This document shows, piece by piece, positions 26,005 through 34,791 of a stretch of 64,000 bases of DNA (the first letter of the stretch is position 1; each line of letters begins with the position of its first letter). The notes below the pieces were generated by a model. It had not been told where the DNA came from and made no database searches. It saw only the letters and a list, made by a program, of their open reading frames with translations. This DNA is from Maricaulis maris_C. GTDB taxonomy: Bacteria; Pseudomonadota; Alphaproteobacteria; Caulobacterales; Maricaulaceae. A program made the position numbers and the translations under genes. The DNA is taken from the NCBI RefSeq assembly GCF_049116555.1, contig NZ_JAGDYT010000003.1, positions 1 through 64,000 of the forward strand, given 5' to 3'.

Positions 26005-26925
26005 TCAGCCCAGTTTCACGCCCGCATGGGCCGCTGCCTTGGTGAGGAATTTGATCGTCTGCTCGCCACCGGCCTTCAACTCTTTCTGGCCCGCCTCATC
26101 GGCGATTTCCGCAAAACGTGCTGCGACATTCTCCGGCGTCTGCTGTTCTGGTGGCAGGTAAATGCCGTCGGTCTCGTGAATCTTGGTGACGGCATAGCCG
26201 CCCGCTCCGGCGCACAGGATCGTGCGGCTCGGTCCGTCTTCACTGACCAGATAGACAAGACCCGTGGACACTGATTCCGGGGTCATCAGATCCAGCGCAG
26301 CCGGCGGAAGAAGGCCTTCCGTCATGCGCGTCGCAGCGGTCGGCGAGAGGGCGTTCACACGAATATTATACTTCGCGCCTTCCAGATGGAGCGTGTTCAT
26401 CAGCCCGACCAGACCGAACTTGGCGGCGCCGTAATTGGACTGCCCGAAATTGCCATACATGCCCGAGGATGAGGTGGTCATGGCGATGCGGCCATACTCC
26501 TGCTCGCGCATGATGTCCCAGACGGCCTTGGTGCAAACCGCCGACCCGTTCAGGTGGACATCGACCACGGCGCGGAAATCATCCAGCTCCATCTTGGCGA
26601 AGGACTTGTCGCGCAAAATGCCGGCATTATTGACCAGGATGTCGACCCGGCCCCATTTGTCCATGGCTTGCTTGACCATGTCGGCGACTTCATCGGCCCT
26701 GGTGACATTGGCCCGATGGGAGATCGCCTCCCCGCCAGCGTCCCGGATTTCCGCGGCGACATCTTCCGCGGCCGAACCCGACCCGGTGCCGTCCAGCGAG
26801 CCACCCAGATCATTGATGACCAGCTTGGCGCCCCGCGATGCCAGCGCCAGCGCATGGGTCCGACCCAGGCCCTGACCGGATCCGGTGACAATAGCGACGC
26901 GGCCGTCGAAACGAAGTTCACTCAT
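26005..26925 (-). CDS. SDR, 3-hydroxyacyl-CoA dehydrogenase (17beta-HSD4-like)
   Basis: 306 residues. The motif pattern TGSGQGLGRTHALALA, NDLGG, NNAG and YGAAK is that of the dehydrogenase domain of peroxisomal multifunctional enzyme 2 / 17beta-HSD type 4 and of the mycobacterial side-chain enzyme ChsB1. These oxidise (3R)-hydroxyacyl-CoA. The MaoC hydratase encoded directly before it in the operon would supply the (3R)-hydroxy substrate, so the pair makes a stereochemically consistent beta-oxidation step. Confidence 0.88.
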   Translation of the reverse strand: MSELRFDGRVAIVTGSGQGLGRTHALALASRGAKLVINDLGGSLDGTGSGSAAEDVAAEIRDAGGEAISHRANVTRADEVADMVKQAMDKWGRVDILVNNAGILRDKSFAKMELDDFRAVVDVHLNGSAVCTKAVWDIMREQEYGRIAMTTSSSGMYGNFGQSNYGAAKFGLVGLMNTLHLEGAKYNIRVNALSPTAATRMTEGLLPPAALDLMTPESVSTGLVYLVSEDGPSRTILCAGAGGYAVTKIHETDGIYLPPEQQTPENVAARFAEIADEAGQKELKAGGEQTIKFLTKAAAHAGVKLG

Positions 26926-26959
26926 AACGTCTCAATTCCTTGCTTGATTTGCGGTCCGG

Positions 26960-27421
26960 TCAGCCGAGGACCTGGAGGGTAAGCCATTGCGCCATCAGCG
27001 CCGGCTTGTCCTCGCCCTCGATCTCAACCATCACCTCATATTTGAGCATCCACTGGCCCGGATTGCGTTCCACCGCATCGGCCAGCGTGAAGCGACCACG
27101 AACACGCTTTCCGGCCCGTACGGGTGTCAGGAAGCGGACTTTCTCGAAGCCGTAATTGATCCCCATGACAATGCCGTCGATGACGACCGTCGTGCCTGCC
27201 GCCATCGAGGACAGCATGGACAGGGTCAGAAAACCGTGTGCGATTGTGCCACCAAAAGGCGTTTCCTTGGCGGCACGCTCGGGATCGATATGGATGAATT
27301 GATGATCATCCGTGACATCGGCAAAAGTGTTGATCTGATCCTGGCTGATCTCGGTCCAGTCGGACACACCGATCACGGTCCCGACCGCAGCCGCAATTTC
27401 GTCCTTGCTCAGTATCGGCAT
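26960..27421 (-). CDS. MaoC-family (R)-specific enoyl-CoA hydratase
   Basis: 153 residues, single hot-dog domain. The active-site block FADVTDDHQFIHID contains the Asp and His of (R)-hydratases, and GGTIAHGFLTLS follows. Its ATG overlaps the acyl-CoA ligase stop (ATGA), so translation is coupled. It hydrates enoyl-CoA to (3R)-hydroxyacyl-CoA for the SDR that follows. Confidence 0.92.
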   Translation of the reverse strand: MPILSKDEIAAAVGTVIGVSDWTEISQDQINTFADVTDDHQFIHIDPERAAKETPFGGTIAHGFLTLSMLSSMAAGTTVVIDGIVMGINYGFEKVRFLTPVRAGKRVRGRFTLADAVERNPGQWMLKYEVMVEIEGEDKPALMAQWLTLQVLG

Positions 27422-29133
27422 CAGCCCGTCTCCCCATCTTTCAAAAGCATTTTGCGAAGACCCGGCTTGTCGATCTTGCTGGTTCCACCACGTGGCAAGG
27501 CCTGGTCCATCCGCCAGACCTGCTCGGGAATCTTGAATGGCGCCAGATGCGGTTTGAGGAAGGCCTTGAGGTCTTCATCGGACAGGCTCGCCCCGTCGCG
27601 CAGCAAGATCGCCGCACCGACGCGTTCGCCAAGTCGCTCATCAGGAATGCCGATAACCGCAGCTTCGAGAATATCGGGATGGTGGGCCAGAGCGCCCTCC
27701 ACTTCCAGACAGCTGATATTCTCGCCACCGCGCAGGAGCATGTCCTTGATCCGATCGACGATGAAAAGAAAGCCGTCCTCGTCAATGATGCCGACATCCC
27801 CGGTCTTGAACCAGCGATCCTCGGTCAGCACGTCAGCGGTGGCTTCGGGCTGGTTGAGATAGCCCCGGAAAACGCCGGGCGACCGGATCCACACCTCGCC
27901 CGGCTCGCCGGTCGGTGTTTCCTCGCCATTTTCATCGACCGTCTTGATGAAGGTGACGGCCGGCAGTGGCGCGCCGCAGGAGCCGGGCTTGGCCTGATAC
28001 TCGGCCAATCCGTTATACGTACCCAGCGCATTGGTTTCAGTCAGGCCATAGCCCGAGGAGGACCAGGCCTGCGGGAACACGTCATTGATCTTCTCGACAT
28101 GCGCCTCGGGGCGCTTGGCGCCTCCCGTTCCCATGGACTGCAGCGTCTCCAGGACCTCGCCCCGACGCTCGGCCTCCAGGGTCAGCTCATGCGACATCGT
28201 TGGCACGCCCACCATGTCGGTCAGCTTCTCCGCCTGGATGAGATCGACCGCATCGCCGGCATCCCATTTACGCATCAGCGCCATCTTGCGTCCGGCGAAG
28301 ACCGACAGCATGAAGACGGCGTGCGATCCGGTACAATGAAAGAGCGGCAGACAGACCAGAACACCGGGATCGCCATCAACGAATTCATCATTGCCATTGG
28401 CAAGTTTGAGCGCTGCACCCAGAAGGGCAAAGGACAGGATAGTCGTCACCGCCCCGCGATGGGTCAGGACAGCGCCCTTTGGTTTCCCAGTCGAGCCCGA
28501 TGTGTAGAAAATCGCGAAATCGCTATCGGTCTCGATGACCAGTTCCGGCGGAGCCTTGCCGGCGCCGGCGGCGACCATGCGATCAAAGGTGTCAGCGACC
28601 CCGTCGATCTCGTCGCGCCCGGAGATGAGCGTCAGGCCAAGGCGACCGGCATGCGGACGAATACGCTCGATCTGGCGCGCTCCGGCGATCACGATCTTGG
28701 CGCCGCAATCCTCCAGGCCGAAAGCCATTTCCTCGCTCGTCCACCAGCCATTGAGCGGCACGATGACACCGCCCGCCGCGATGACGCCGAGGAAGCACGC
28801 CATCCATTCCGGGCAATTGCGCATCGCCAGCGCCACACGTGTGCCCGGCCTGACCCGATGATGGTCAATCAGCGCATTGGCGACCGCAACCGAACGCGCT
28901 GCCAGATCGGCGAAGGACCAGCGCTGGTCCTCGAAGACGACCGCAGTCTTGTCGCCATGCTCCATTGCCTTGAGCAAAAGAAAGCGCAGATCGGCTGGCG
29001 CGTTGACATAGGCTTTCTGACGCACGCCCAAAACGTCCGTCTCGGCGACATTGAGCACCTCTTCCGCCTCGGTGACCTGGCGGGCGATCTGCTCGAGAAG
29101 GGCCCGCGGCGGGGCTGGTTTACGCTCGGCCAT
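27421..29133 (-). CDS. AMP-forming acyl-CoA ligase
   Basis: 570 residues, ANL superfamily. The phosphate-binding motif YTSGSTGKPKG lies at about residue 211, GYGLTE at about 359, and the C-terminal block with WFKTGDVG and the late catalytic Lys (GGTSKIDK) is intact. It activates a carboxylic acid to its CoA thioester, the entry step for the operon's beta-oxidation enzymes; the long gate region suggests a medium or long chain or bulky acid. It lies 2 nt after the preceding acyl-CoA dehydrogenase. Confidence 0.93.
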   Translation of the reverse strand: MAERKPAPPRALLEQIARQVTEAEEVLNVAETDVLGVRQKAYVNAPADLRFLLLKAMEHGDKTAVVFEDQRWSFADLAARSVAVANALIDHHRVRPGTRVALAMRNCPEWMACFLGVIAAGGVIVPLNGWWTSEEMAFGLEDCGAKIVIAGARQIERIRPHAGRLGLTLISGRDEIDGVADTFDRMVAAGAGKAPPELVIETDSDFAIFYTSGSTGKPKGAVLTHRGAVTTILSFALLGAALKLANGNDEFVDGDPGVLVCLPLFHCTGSHAVFMLSVFAGRKMALMRKWDAGDAVDLIQAEKLTDMVGVPTMSHELTLEAERRGEVLETLQSMGTGGAKRPEAHVEKINDVFPQAWSSSGYGLTETNALGTYNGLAEYQAKPGSCGAPLPAVTFIKTVDENGEETPTGEPGEVWIRSPGVFRGYLNQPEATADVLTEDRWFKTGDVGIIDEDGFLFIVDRIKDMLLRGGENISCLEVEGALAHHPDILEAAVIGIPDERLGERVGAAILLRDGASLSDEDLKAFLKPHLAPFKIPEQVWRMDQALPRGGTSKIDKPGLRKMLLKDGETG

Positions 29134-29135
29134 GC

Positions 29136-30365
29136 TCAGACCTCATTGGCGTATGGCTTGAGTTCCTTGCGACCGATGACCATGCGGTGCACGGCATCGG
29201 GACCATCGGCAAAGCGCAGCGTGCGAAGACCGGTCCACATGGCCGCCAGCGGCGTGTCCTGGGAGACGCCGGTTCCGCCATGCATCTGCATCGCCTCGTC
29301 CACCGTTTCCAGCGCCACGCGCGGCGCGACAACCTTGATCTGCGAGATCCACGGCGCAGCGGCGCGCGGATCGCCCTGATCCATCATCCACGCCGCTTTC
29401 AGACAAAGAAGCCGGGCCTGCTCGATCGCCATGCGGCGCTCGGCAATGATGTCATAATTGGCACCCAACTTGGCCAGGGGCTTTCCGAAAGCGGTCCGCG
29501 TCAAAGAGCGACGGCACATCAGTTCGAGGGCCCGCTCGGCCTGACCAATCGCCCGCATGCAGTGATGGATACGGCCCGGCCCGAGACGTCCCTGGGAAAT
29601 CTCGAAGCCGCGACCGCGGCCGAGGATGAGACAATCCTTGGGCACACGCACATCGGTGAAACGGATATGCATGTGGCCGTGAGGCGCGTCATCATGACCG
29701 AAGACGGTCATCGGGCGCAGGATTTCGATGCCCGGAAGGTCGGACGGAATGAGGAATTGCGAGTGACGACCATGACGCGGGGCGTCATCCCCCTCGGTCC
29801 GGGTCATCAGGACATAGACGGCGCAGCGGGGATCACCGGCACCGGACGCCCAGTATTTCTCGCCATTGAGCACCCATTCATCGCCGTCCTCGACAGCGGA
29901 AAAGGCGATATTGGTGGCGTCCGAGGATGCGACGTCCGGCTCGGTCATCAGATAGGCCGAGCGCATTTTGCCCTCGAGCAGCGGCTCGAGATATTTCTTC
30001 TTCTGCTCGGCATTTCCGTAGCGCTCGATGACTTCCATATTGCCGGTATCCGGCGCGGAGCAGTTGAACGTTTCGGCGGCCAGGTGTGACCAGCCCATCT
30101 CTTCCGCGAGGAAGGCATATTCGACCGTCGACAGGCCATAGCCGCGGTCCGACCCGGTGAGCCAGAAATTCCACAGGCCGCGCTTGCGGGCCTCCGCCTT
30201 GAGGCTTTCCAGGATCTCGGTCTGGCGGTCGGTGAAGGCAAACCGGTCGCCGCTCTTGCCGATCTCGGCGTGATACTCTGCCTCCAGCGGCATGACGACG
30301 TCACGCACCATGGCGCGAACCTGCTCAATGAGCGGTTTGACCCGCTCTGAAACACCGAGATCCAT
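29136..30365 (-). CDS. acyl-CoA dehydrogenase (ACAD10/11-like)
   Basis: 409 residues. It shows TEPDVASSDATNI, the FAD-contact region VLNGEKYWASGAG, and RTAFGKPLAKLGA; the segment that in many ACADs carries the catalytic Glu reads FADGPDAVHR, as in the ACAD10/11 and FadE-like group. It introduces the alpha-beta double bond into acyl-CoA. The ATG at 30365 has GGGGAGAGAC upstream. It is the fourth gene of the operon. Confidence 0.92.
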   Translation of the reverse strand: MDLGVSERVKPLIEQVRAMVRDVVMPLEAEYHAEIGKSGDRFAFTDRQTEILESLKAEARKRGLWNFWLTGSDRGYGLSTVEYAFLAEEMGWSHLAAETFNCSAPDTGNMEVIERYGNAEQKKKYLEPLLEGKMRSAYLMTEPDVASSDATNIAFSAVEDGDEWVLNGEKYWASGAGDPRCAVYVLMTRTEGDDAPRHGRHSQFLIPSDLPGIEILRPMTVFGHDDAPHGHMHIRFTDVRVPKDCLILGRGRGFEISQGRLGPGRIHHCMRAIGQAERALELMCRRSLTRTAFGKPLAKLGANYDIIAERRMAIEQARLLCLKAAWMMDQGDPRAAAPWISQIKVVAPRVALETVDEAMQMHGGTGVSQDTPLAAMWTGLRTLRFADGPDAVHRMVIGRKELKPYANEV

Positions 30366-30431
30366 GTCTCTCCCCTTTGATCTTTTAATCGTTGTTACTG
30401 TTCTTCGAATTCCGGCCGACCGGACGCGTGT

Positions 30432-31223
30432 CTAAACAGGGCGGCCGCGAGCGCCGACCATCATGCGGCGAAACTTGCGCATCCCGCCGAGCCAGCGATC
30501 ACGCTCATTCGCGCGCGCCCGCTCATACGCCGGGACGTTTTCATGTGGCAGCGCCAGGAAGCGCTTTTCCGCGATCGCCGCGATTGTCTCGGCCGCGACA
30601 TCAAGCGGCTCGACGACCCCATCAGCCCCGGCAATGCCGCCATCCTCGCTGCCGCCAAGCATATCCGTCCGCACGGCCTGTGGACACACACACACGACCT
30701 GAAGGCCTTCATCGCCGTGAGCGATGGCCATGCTCTCCGCGAAGGAAACGGCTGCATGCTTGGACGCAGTATAAGAGGAGGCACCGATCTGGGCCAGCAA
30801 TCCCGCCGCCGAGGCGACGACCACGAAAACCCCGCCTCCGCGCAGCTTCATGCGTGGCCAAACCTGGCGGGCGCCGCGAACCGCACCCATCACATTGACC
30901 TCGAAACTGTCGTGCCAGGCCTGGTCATCGGCACCGGCCGCATCCCAACTCGGCTCATCGGTCCGCAATATGCCGGCATTGGACACATAGACATCGATCG
31001 GGCCCAACTCGGCCTCGGCCTTGTCGAGAAACGCGCCGATCTCCGCTTCCCGCGTGACATCGACCTTCATGCCGATACCGCCAAACTTCGCCGCGGCCTC
31101 TTCCGCGCCGGCCAGATCAGCCAGGGCGATCTTCGCACCCTGGGCATGGAAAGCCTGCGCCATGGCCAGGCCAATCCCGCGCGCGCCGCCGGTGATCGCG
31201 ACCACCTTGCCTTGGTAATCCAT
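30432..31223 (-). CDS. short-chain dehydrogenase/reductase
   Basis: 263 residues. TGGARGIG cofactor motif, SNAG instead of NNAG, and YTASK catalytic block. The C-terminal part is basic (RKFRRMMVGARGRPV). It belongs to the acyl degradation operon; it could oxidise a hydroxyl on the substrate. The start has GGAGATACGG upstream. Confidence 0.86.
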   Translation of the reverse strand: MDYQGKVVAITGGARGIGLAMAQAFHAQGAKIALADLAGAEEAAAKFGGIGMKVDVTREAEIGAFLDKAEAELGPIDVYVSNAGILRTDEPSWDAAGADDQAWHDSFEVNVMGAVRGARQVWPRMKLRGGGVFVVVASAAGLLAQIGASSYTASKHAAVSFAESMAIAHGDEGLQVVCVCPQAVRTDMLGGSEDGGIAGADGVVEPLDVAAETIAAIAEKRFLALPHENVPAYERARANERDRWLGGMRKFRRMMVGARGRPV

Positions 31224-31255
31224 CCGTATCTCCTTCGCCCAGTTCGCGTCGCTGA

Positions 31256-32395
31256 TCAGTAATTCCGCATCCGCGCGAATTTCTCGGCGTGGTAATTGGC
31301 GTCGCCGTAGAGGGCTTCCGCCACGCGGACCCGCTTCATGAAGAAGCCGATATCGAATTCATCCGTCATCCCCATTCCGCCGTGCATCTGCACACCTTCC
31401 TGGGCGGCGAGCTGCGCGACCTGGCCGAGCTTGGCCTTGGCTGCCGACACCATCATGGCCGCATGATCAGGCGCGGCATCCAGTGTCTGGAGCGCCTTGA
31501 GCACAATCGACTTGCCCAACTCGACCTCGGAATAGAGATGCGCTGCCCGATGCTGCAGCGCCTGGAAGGTGCCAATGATCTGGCCGAATTGCTTGCGCTC
31601 CTTGATATAGCCAACCGTGCTCTCAAGGCATTGCTGGGCCGAGCCCGACATTTCCGCAGACAGGCCGGCGCGGCCGGCATCAAGTACAGCTTCAAGTGCC
31701 TTGAGCCCGCCATCGACCTCACCGAGTACCGCGTCTGCGGTCACCTCCACCGCGTCGAGGGTAACGGTCGCGATATTGCGGCTGTCGACCGTCTTGATGC
31801 GCTCCACCGTCAACCCGGCCGCATCGATCGGCACGAGGAAAAGCGAGACACCTTCGGCGTCCGCTTCGCTTCCGGCAGTCCGCGCCGAGACAATCATCAT
31901 GTCAGCGACATGACCCTCAGCGACAAAGCTCTTGCGCCCGGACAGTTTGAATCCATTCCCCGAGCGTTCCGCCTTTGTGGTGACGCTGGACGGGTTGTGC
32001 TTGCGGCCTTCGTCAACCGCGACGGCCGTGATGGCCTCGCCCGCCGCAATGCGCGGCAGCCATTCCGACTTTTGCCCGTTGGAGCCAAAGCGGGTAAGCG
32101 CCGTCGCGCCCATGATCGCGGTCGACAGGAAGGGCGACGCCGTCAGCGTGCGCCCCATCTCCTCGGCAATGACGCCGGCGGCAACATGGCCCATCTCCAC
32201 CCCGCCCTGGTCTTCCGGCACGAGGACGCTGGTCCAGCCCATCTCAGCCATAGCGGCCCAGGTCTTGCGGTCAAACCCGTCTGCGGACTCCGAGTCCCGC
32301 AACTTGCGTATCTGTGCGATCGGCGCACTGTCCGCGAGAAATCCGCGGGCGGCATCCTTGAGCATGCCGGCTTCTTCATTGAGCACCATGGCCAT
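31256..32395 (-). CDS. acyl-CoA dehydrogenase, probable non-catalytic partner subunit
   Basis: 379 residues with ACAD fold, MHGGMGMTDEF block and RKQFGQIIG. Near the C-terminus, where a catalytic Glu is found in the YEGT motif of most ACADs, it reads ALYGDANYH, with no Glu. It is encoded 27 nt after a second ACAD that keeps a Glu there (IEGGTSE). Such adjacent pairs form heterotetramers in steroid side-chain degradation; I infer the same here. Confidence 0.87.
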   Translation of the reverse strand: MAMVLNEEAGMLKDAARGFLADSAPIAQIRKLRDSESADGFDRKTWAAMAEMGWTSVLVPEDQGGVEMGHVAAGVIAEEMGRTLTASPFLSTAIMGATALTRFGSNGQKSEWLPRIAAGEAITAVAVDEGRKHNPSSVTTKAERSGNGFKLSGRKSFVAEGHVADMMIVSARTAGSEADAEGVSLFLVPIDAAGLTVERIKTVDSRNIATVTLDAVEVTADAVLGEVDGGLKALEAVLDAGRAGLSAEMSGSAQQCLESTVGYIKERKQFGQIIGTFQALQHRAAHLYSEVELGKSIVLKALQTLDAAPDHAAMMVSAAKAKLGQVAQLAAQEGVQMHGGMGMTDEFDIGFFMKRVRVAEALYGDANYHAEKFARMRNY

Positions 32396-32422
32396 GATGG
32401 TCTCTCCCCTGTGGTGCGGCGC

Positions 32423-33589
32423 CTAGGCCGACGGCAATTCGAGAATGCGCTTGGAAATGATGTTGAGCTGGACCTCGGACGTTCCGCCCTCGATCGAATT
32501 GCCCTTGGTCCGAAGCCAATTGGCCGCGACATCATCATCCGCGCCCCATTCGAGACCGTCCTGGCCGGCCGAATCCATCATCAGTTCGAGGCGGCGCTTG
32601 TTGAGTTCGGTGCCATAGTATTTGAGCACCGAGGAATTGGCCCCCATGCCCTGCCCGGCCTTCGCCTCATCCGTGACGCGCTCCATCGTCGACATGAAGG
32701 CGAGTCCGTCGATCTCCATCCGCACCACATCGGTGCGCAGGATTGGATCCGCGAGGCGACCGCTCTCATCCTTGCCCAGCATCTGCACGGCGACATCACC
32801 GGCCGGCCGCATTGCGCCAGAGCCCATGCCGCCAATCATTTCGCGCTCATGGGTGAGCAGGTATTTGGCCACGCTCCAGCCCTTGTTGAGCTCGCCGATC
32901 ACATTGTGCTTGTGTGCCTTGGCGTCGTCGAAGAACGTCTCGCAGAATGGCGATTTCCCCGAGATCAGCTTGATTGGCTTGGTGGTGACCCCAGGCTGGT
33001 CCATGTCGACCAGGATGAAGGAAATACCTTCATGCTTCTTGGCCTCGAAATCCGTACGGACGAGCGCGAAGATCCAGTCGGCCTGATCGGCATAGGAGGT
33101 CCAGATCTTCTGGCCATTGATCAGATAGTGATCGCCCTTGTCCTCGCACTTGGTCATCAGCGCCGCGAGGTCGGAGCCCGCATTCGGTTCGGAATAGCCC
33201 TGCGCCCAGCGGATCTCGCCGCGAGCGATCCGGGGCAGATGCTCGAGTTTCTGCTCGTGGGTGCCGTATTTCAGCAGCGCCGGCCCAAGCATCCAGATAC
33301 CAAAGGATTGCAGCGGGGAGCGCGCCTTGATGGTCCGCATCTCGGCGCGCAGGACCTTGGCTTCCTCCTTGGAAAGACCGCCGCCGCCATACTCGGTCGG
33401 CCATTCCGGAACGGTCCAGCCCTTGGCGGCCATTCGCTCCAGCCACAGTAATTGCGGTTCGGAGTATTGGCCCTTCTTGCCACCCCAGACAGCGTCAGCC
33501 TCGCTCTCCATCGGCCGGCGCATTTCTTCGGGACAATTGGCGTTCAGCCAGTCCCGGACTTCTTCGCGGAAGCTTTCCAGATCGGACAT
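32423..33589 (-). CDS. acyl-CoA dehydrogenase, probable catalytic subunit
   Basis: 388 residues from the ATG at 33589 (GGGGAGATC upstream; a longer frame from 33619 has no site). It has SEPNAGSDLAAL, the FAD-contact region LINGQKIWTSYAD, and IEGGTSEVQ close to the C-terminus with the catalytic-type Glu. It is the first gene of the eight-gene operon and pairs with the ACAD encoded immediately downstream. Confidence 0.9.
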   Translation of the reverse strand: MSDLESFREEVRDWLNANCPEEMRRPMESEADAVWGGKKGQYSEPQLLWLERMAAKGWTVPEWPTEYGGGGLSKEEAKVLRAEMRTIKARSPLQSFGIWMLGPALLKYGTHEQKLEHLPRIARGEIRWAQGYSEPNAGSDLAALMTKCEDKGDHYLINGQKIWTSYADQADWIFALVRTDFEAKKHEGISFILVDMDQPGVTTKPIKLISGKSPFCETFFDDAKAHKHNVIGELNKGWSVAKYLLTHEREMIGGMGSGAMRPAGDVAVQMLGKDESGRLADPILRTDVVRMEIDGLAFMSTMERVTDEAKAGQGMGANSSVLKYYGTELNKRRLELMMDSAGQDGLEWGADDDVAANWLRTKGNSIEGGTSEVQLNIISKRILELPSA

Positions 33590-33721
33590 GATCTCCCCTT
33601 TATCGACATTATCGAGCATTCGGTATGATGCACTTGCGAAGACGCTAGCGCCGAACCGGGGGCAGGTCCATGGCCGAAAGCGGCAATTTCAGTGAAATTC
33701 CGGCATACATGCGCGCATGAA

Positions 33722-33749
33722 AAAGCCCCGGTCCGAGGACCGGGGCTTT
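33722..33749 (-). terminator. terminator of the desaturase gene
   Basis: AAAGCCCCGGTCC (33722-33734) and GGACCGGGGCTTT (33737-33749) form a very strong stem. Read on the minus strand it ends in TTTTT, so it terminates the desaturase transcript and insulates the operon that begins at 33589. Confidence 0.85.
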
Positions 33750-33781
33750 GAAGGCAGGGTGCGGTCGTGATGCCGCGCAGA

Positions 33782-34690
33782 TCACGCAAATTGCGGCGCG
33801 ATCTCGAGATTTTTGGCCAGGCCGAGGCGGCGCATCACCAGGAGCGCCGTGCCGTTATAGTCAACGACCCGGTTCCAGAAGCCCTTTTTGGGCAGGTGGA
33901 GCGCCGAACGCGGGAAATCGTGATGGTGATCATGCAAGGCTTCGCCGCCGGTCAGCAGGGCAAGCACATAGTCGAACCATTTCGGCGTTTTCATATGCCC
34001 GAATACGTTCACACCAAGCGTCGTGGCGTGAAACTGGAGGCCGCGACCAATGATCACACTGGCATGAATCAGGGCCGTCAGGATCAGCGAACCACCGCTC
34101 AACGCGACTGCGGCATAGATGATGGCGGGAATCACCAGATGCATCACCAGCGAGAGCGTGATGTGGAACTTGTCGGCAAAACGAACAACCGGATTTTCCT
34201 TCAGCCACATCGGCATCGGGCGGGCCAGATCCTTTTCGTCGCGCCACAGGATCCAGCCGACCCAGGCCCAGACCTTGGACTCGAGCGGATTGTGCGGATC
34301 GCCCGGCTTGTCGGCGAAACGATGATGCTGGGAATGGTAGTTCACCCAATCCTTCAACGTGCCCTGCATCGCGAGGATGCAATTGATCATGATGATGACC
34401 TGACCCGGCCATTTGATCTCGCCGGCCCGGTGCTGCCAGATCCGGTGGAGCGGGCCGATTCCCATATTGCACAGGAAAATGGTCAGAGCGGTCACACCGA
34501 GGCAAAGCGGGGCGTACCACCAGCGCAAGGTGAGGCCGCTCAGGGCGAGGCCGAGGACGATCATGGTCGTAATCAGGGCCAGGCCCAGGGCCGGGTATAT
34601 GATCGCAGAAAAGGCACTCGCCCAGTTTAGCGTCCGCCAGGATTTGAGGATGGCTTCGGAGCGCGCAAGGATGCGGGATTCAAGGGTCAT
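33782..34690 (-). CDS. membrane fatty acid (acyl-CoA) desaturase
   Basis: 302 residues, four membrane segments. The three histidine boxes of the delta-9 acyl-CoA desaturase family are present: HRIWQH (about 81), HSQHH (about 119) and HDHHH (about 255). It introduces a cis double bond into membrane-lipid or acyl-CoA chains. It is a single-gene unit between its own terminator and the histidine kinase; the ribosome binding site is weak. Confidence 0.9.
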   Translation of the reverse strand: MTLESRILARSEAILKSWRTLNWASAFSAIIYPALGLALITTMIVLGLALSGLTLRWWYAPLCLGVTALTIFLCNMGIGPLHRIWQHRAGEIKWPGQVIIMINCILAMQGTLKDWVNYHSQHHRFADKPGDPHNPLESKVWAWVGWILWRDEKDLARPMPMWLKENPVVRFADKFHITLSLVMHLVIPAIIYAAVALSGGSLILTALIHASVIIGRGLQFHATTLGVNVFGHMKTPKWFDYVLALLTGGEALHDHHHDFPRSALHLPKKGFWNRVVDYNGTALLVMRRLGLAKNLEIAPQFA

Positions 34691-34791
34691 GGATGGCCAC
34701 TCGCAATAAGAACAAAAGAACCGGTACGGAACTGGCGCCGAGTTTCAGCTGCCCCGCTCCGGTCGTCAAACACCTTATGTATGGACTCGCC

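Noticed and set aside
27547..29379. 610-codon plus-strand frame opposite the acyl-CoA ligase
   Set aside because: Antisense to an intact ANL enzyme, no recognisable protein.
31289..33451. 720-codon plus-strand frame opposite the paired acyl-CoA dehydrogenases
   Set aside because: Antisense shadow; both minus-strand genes are intact and recognisable.
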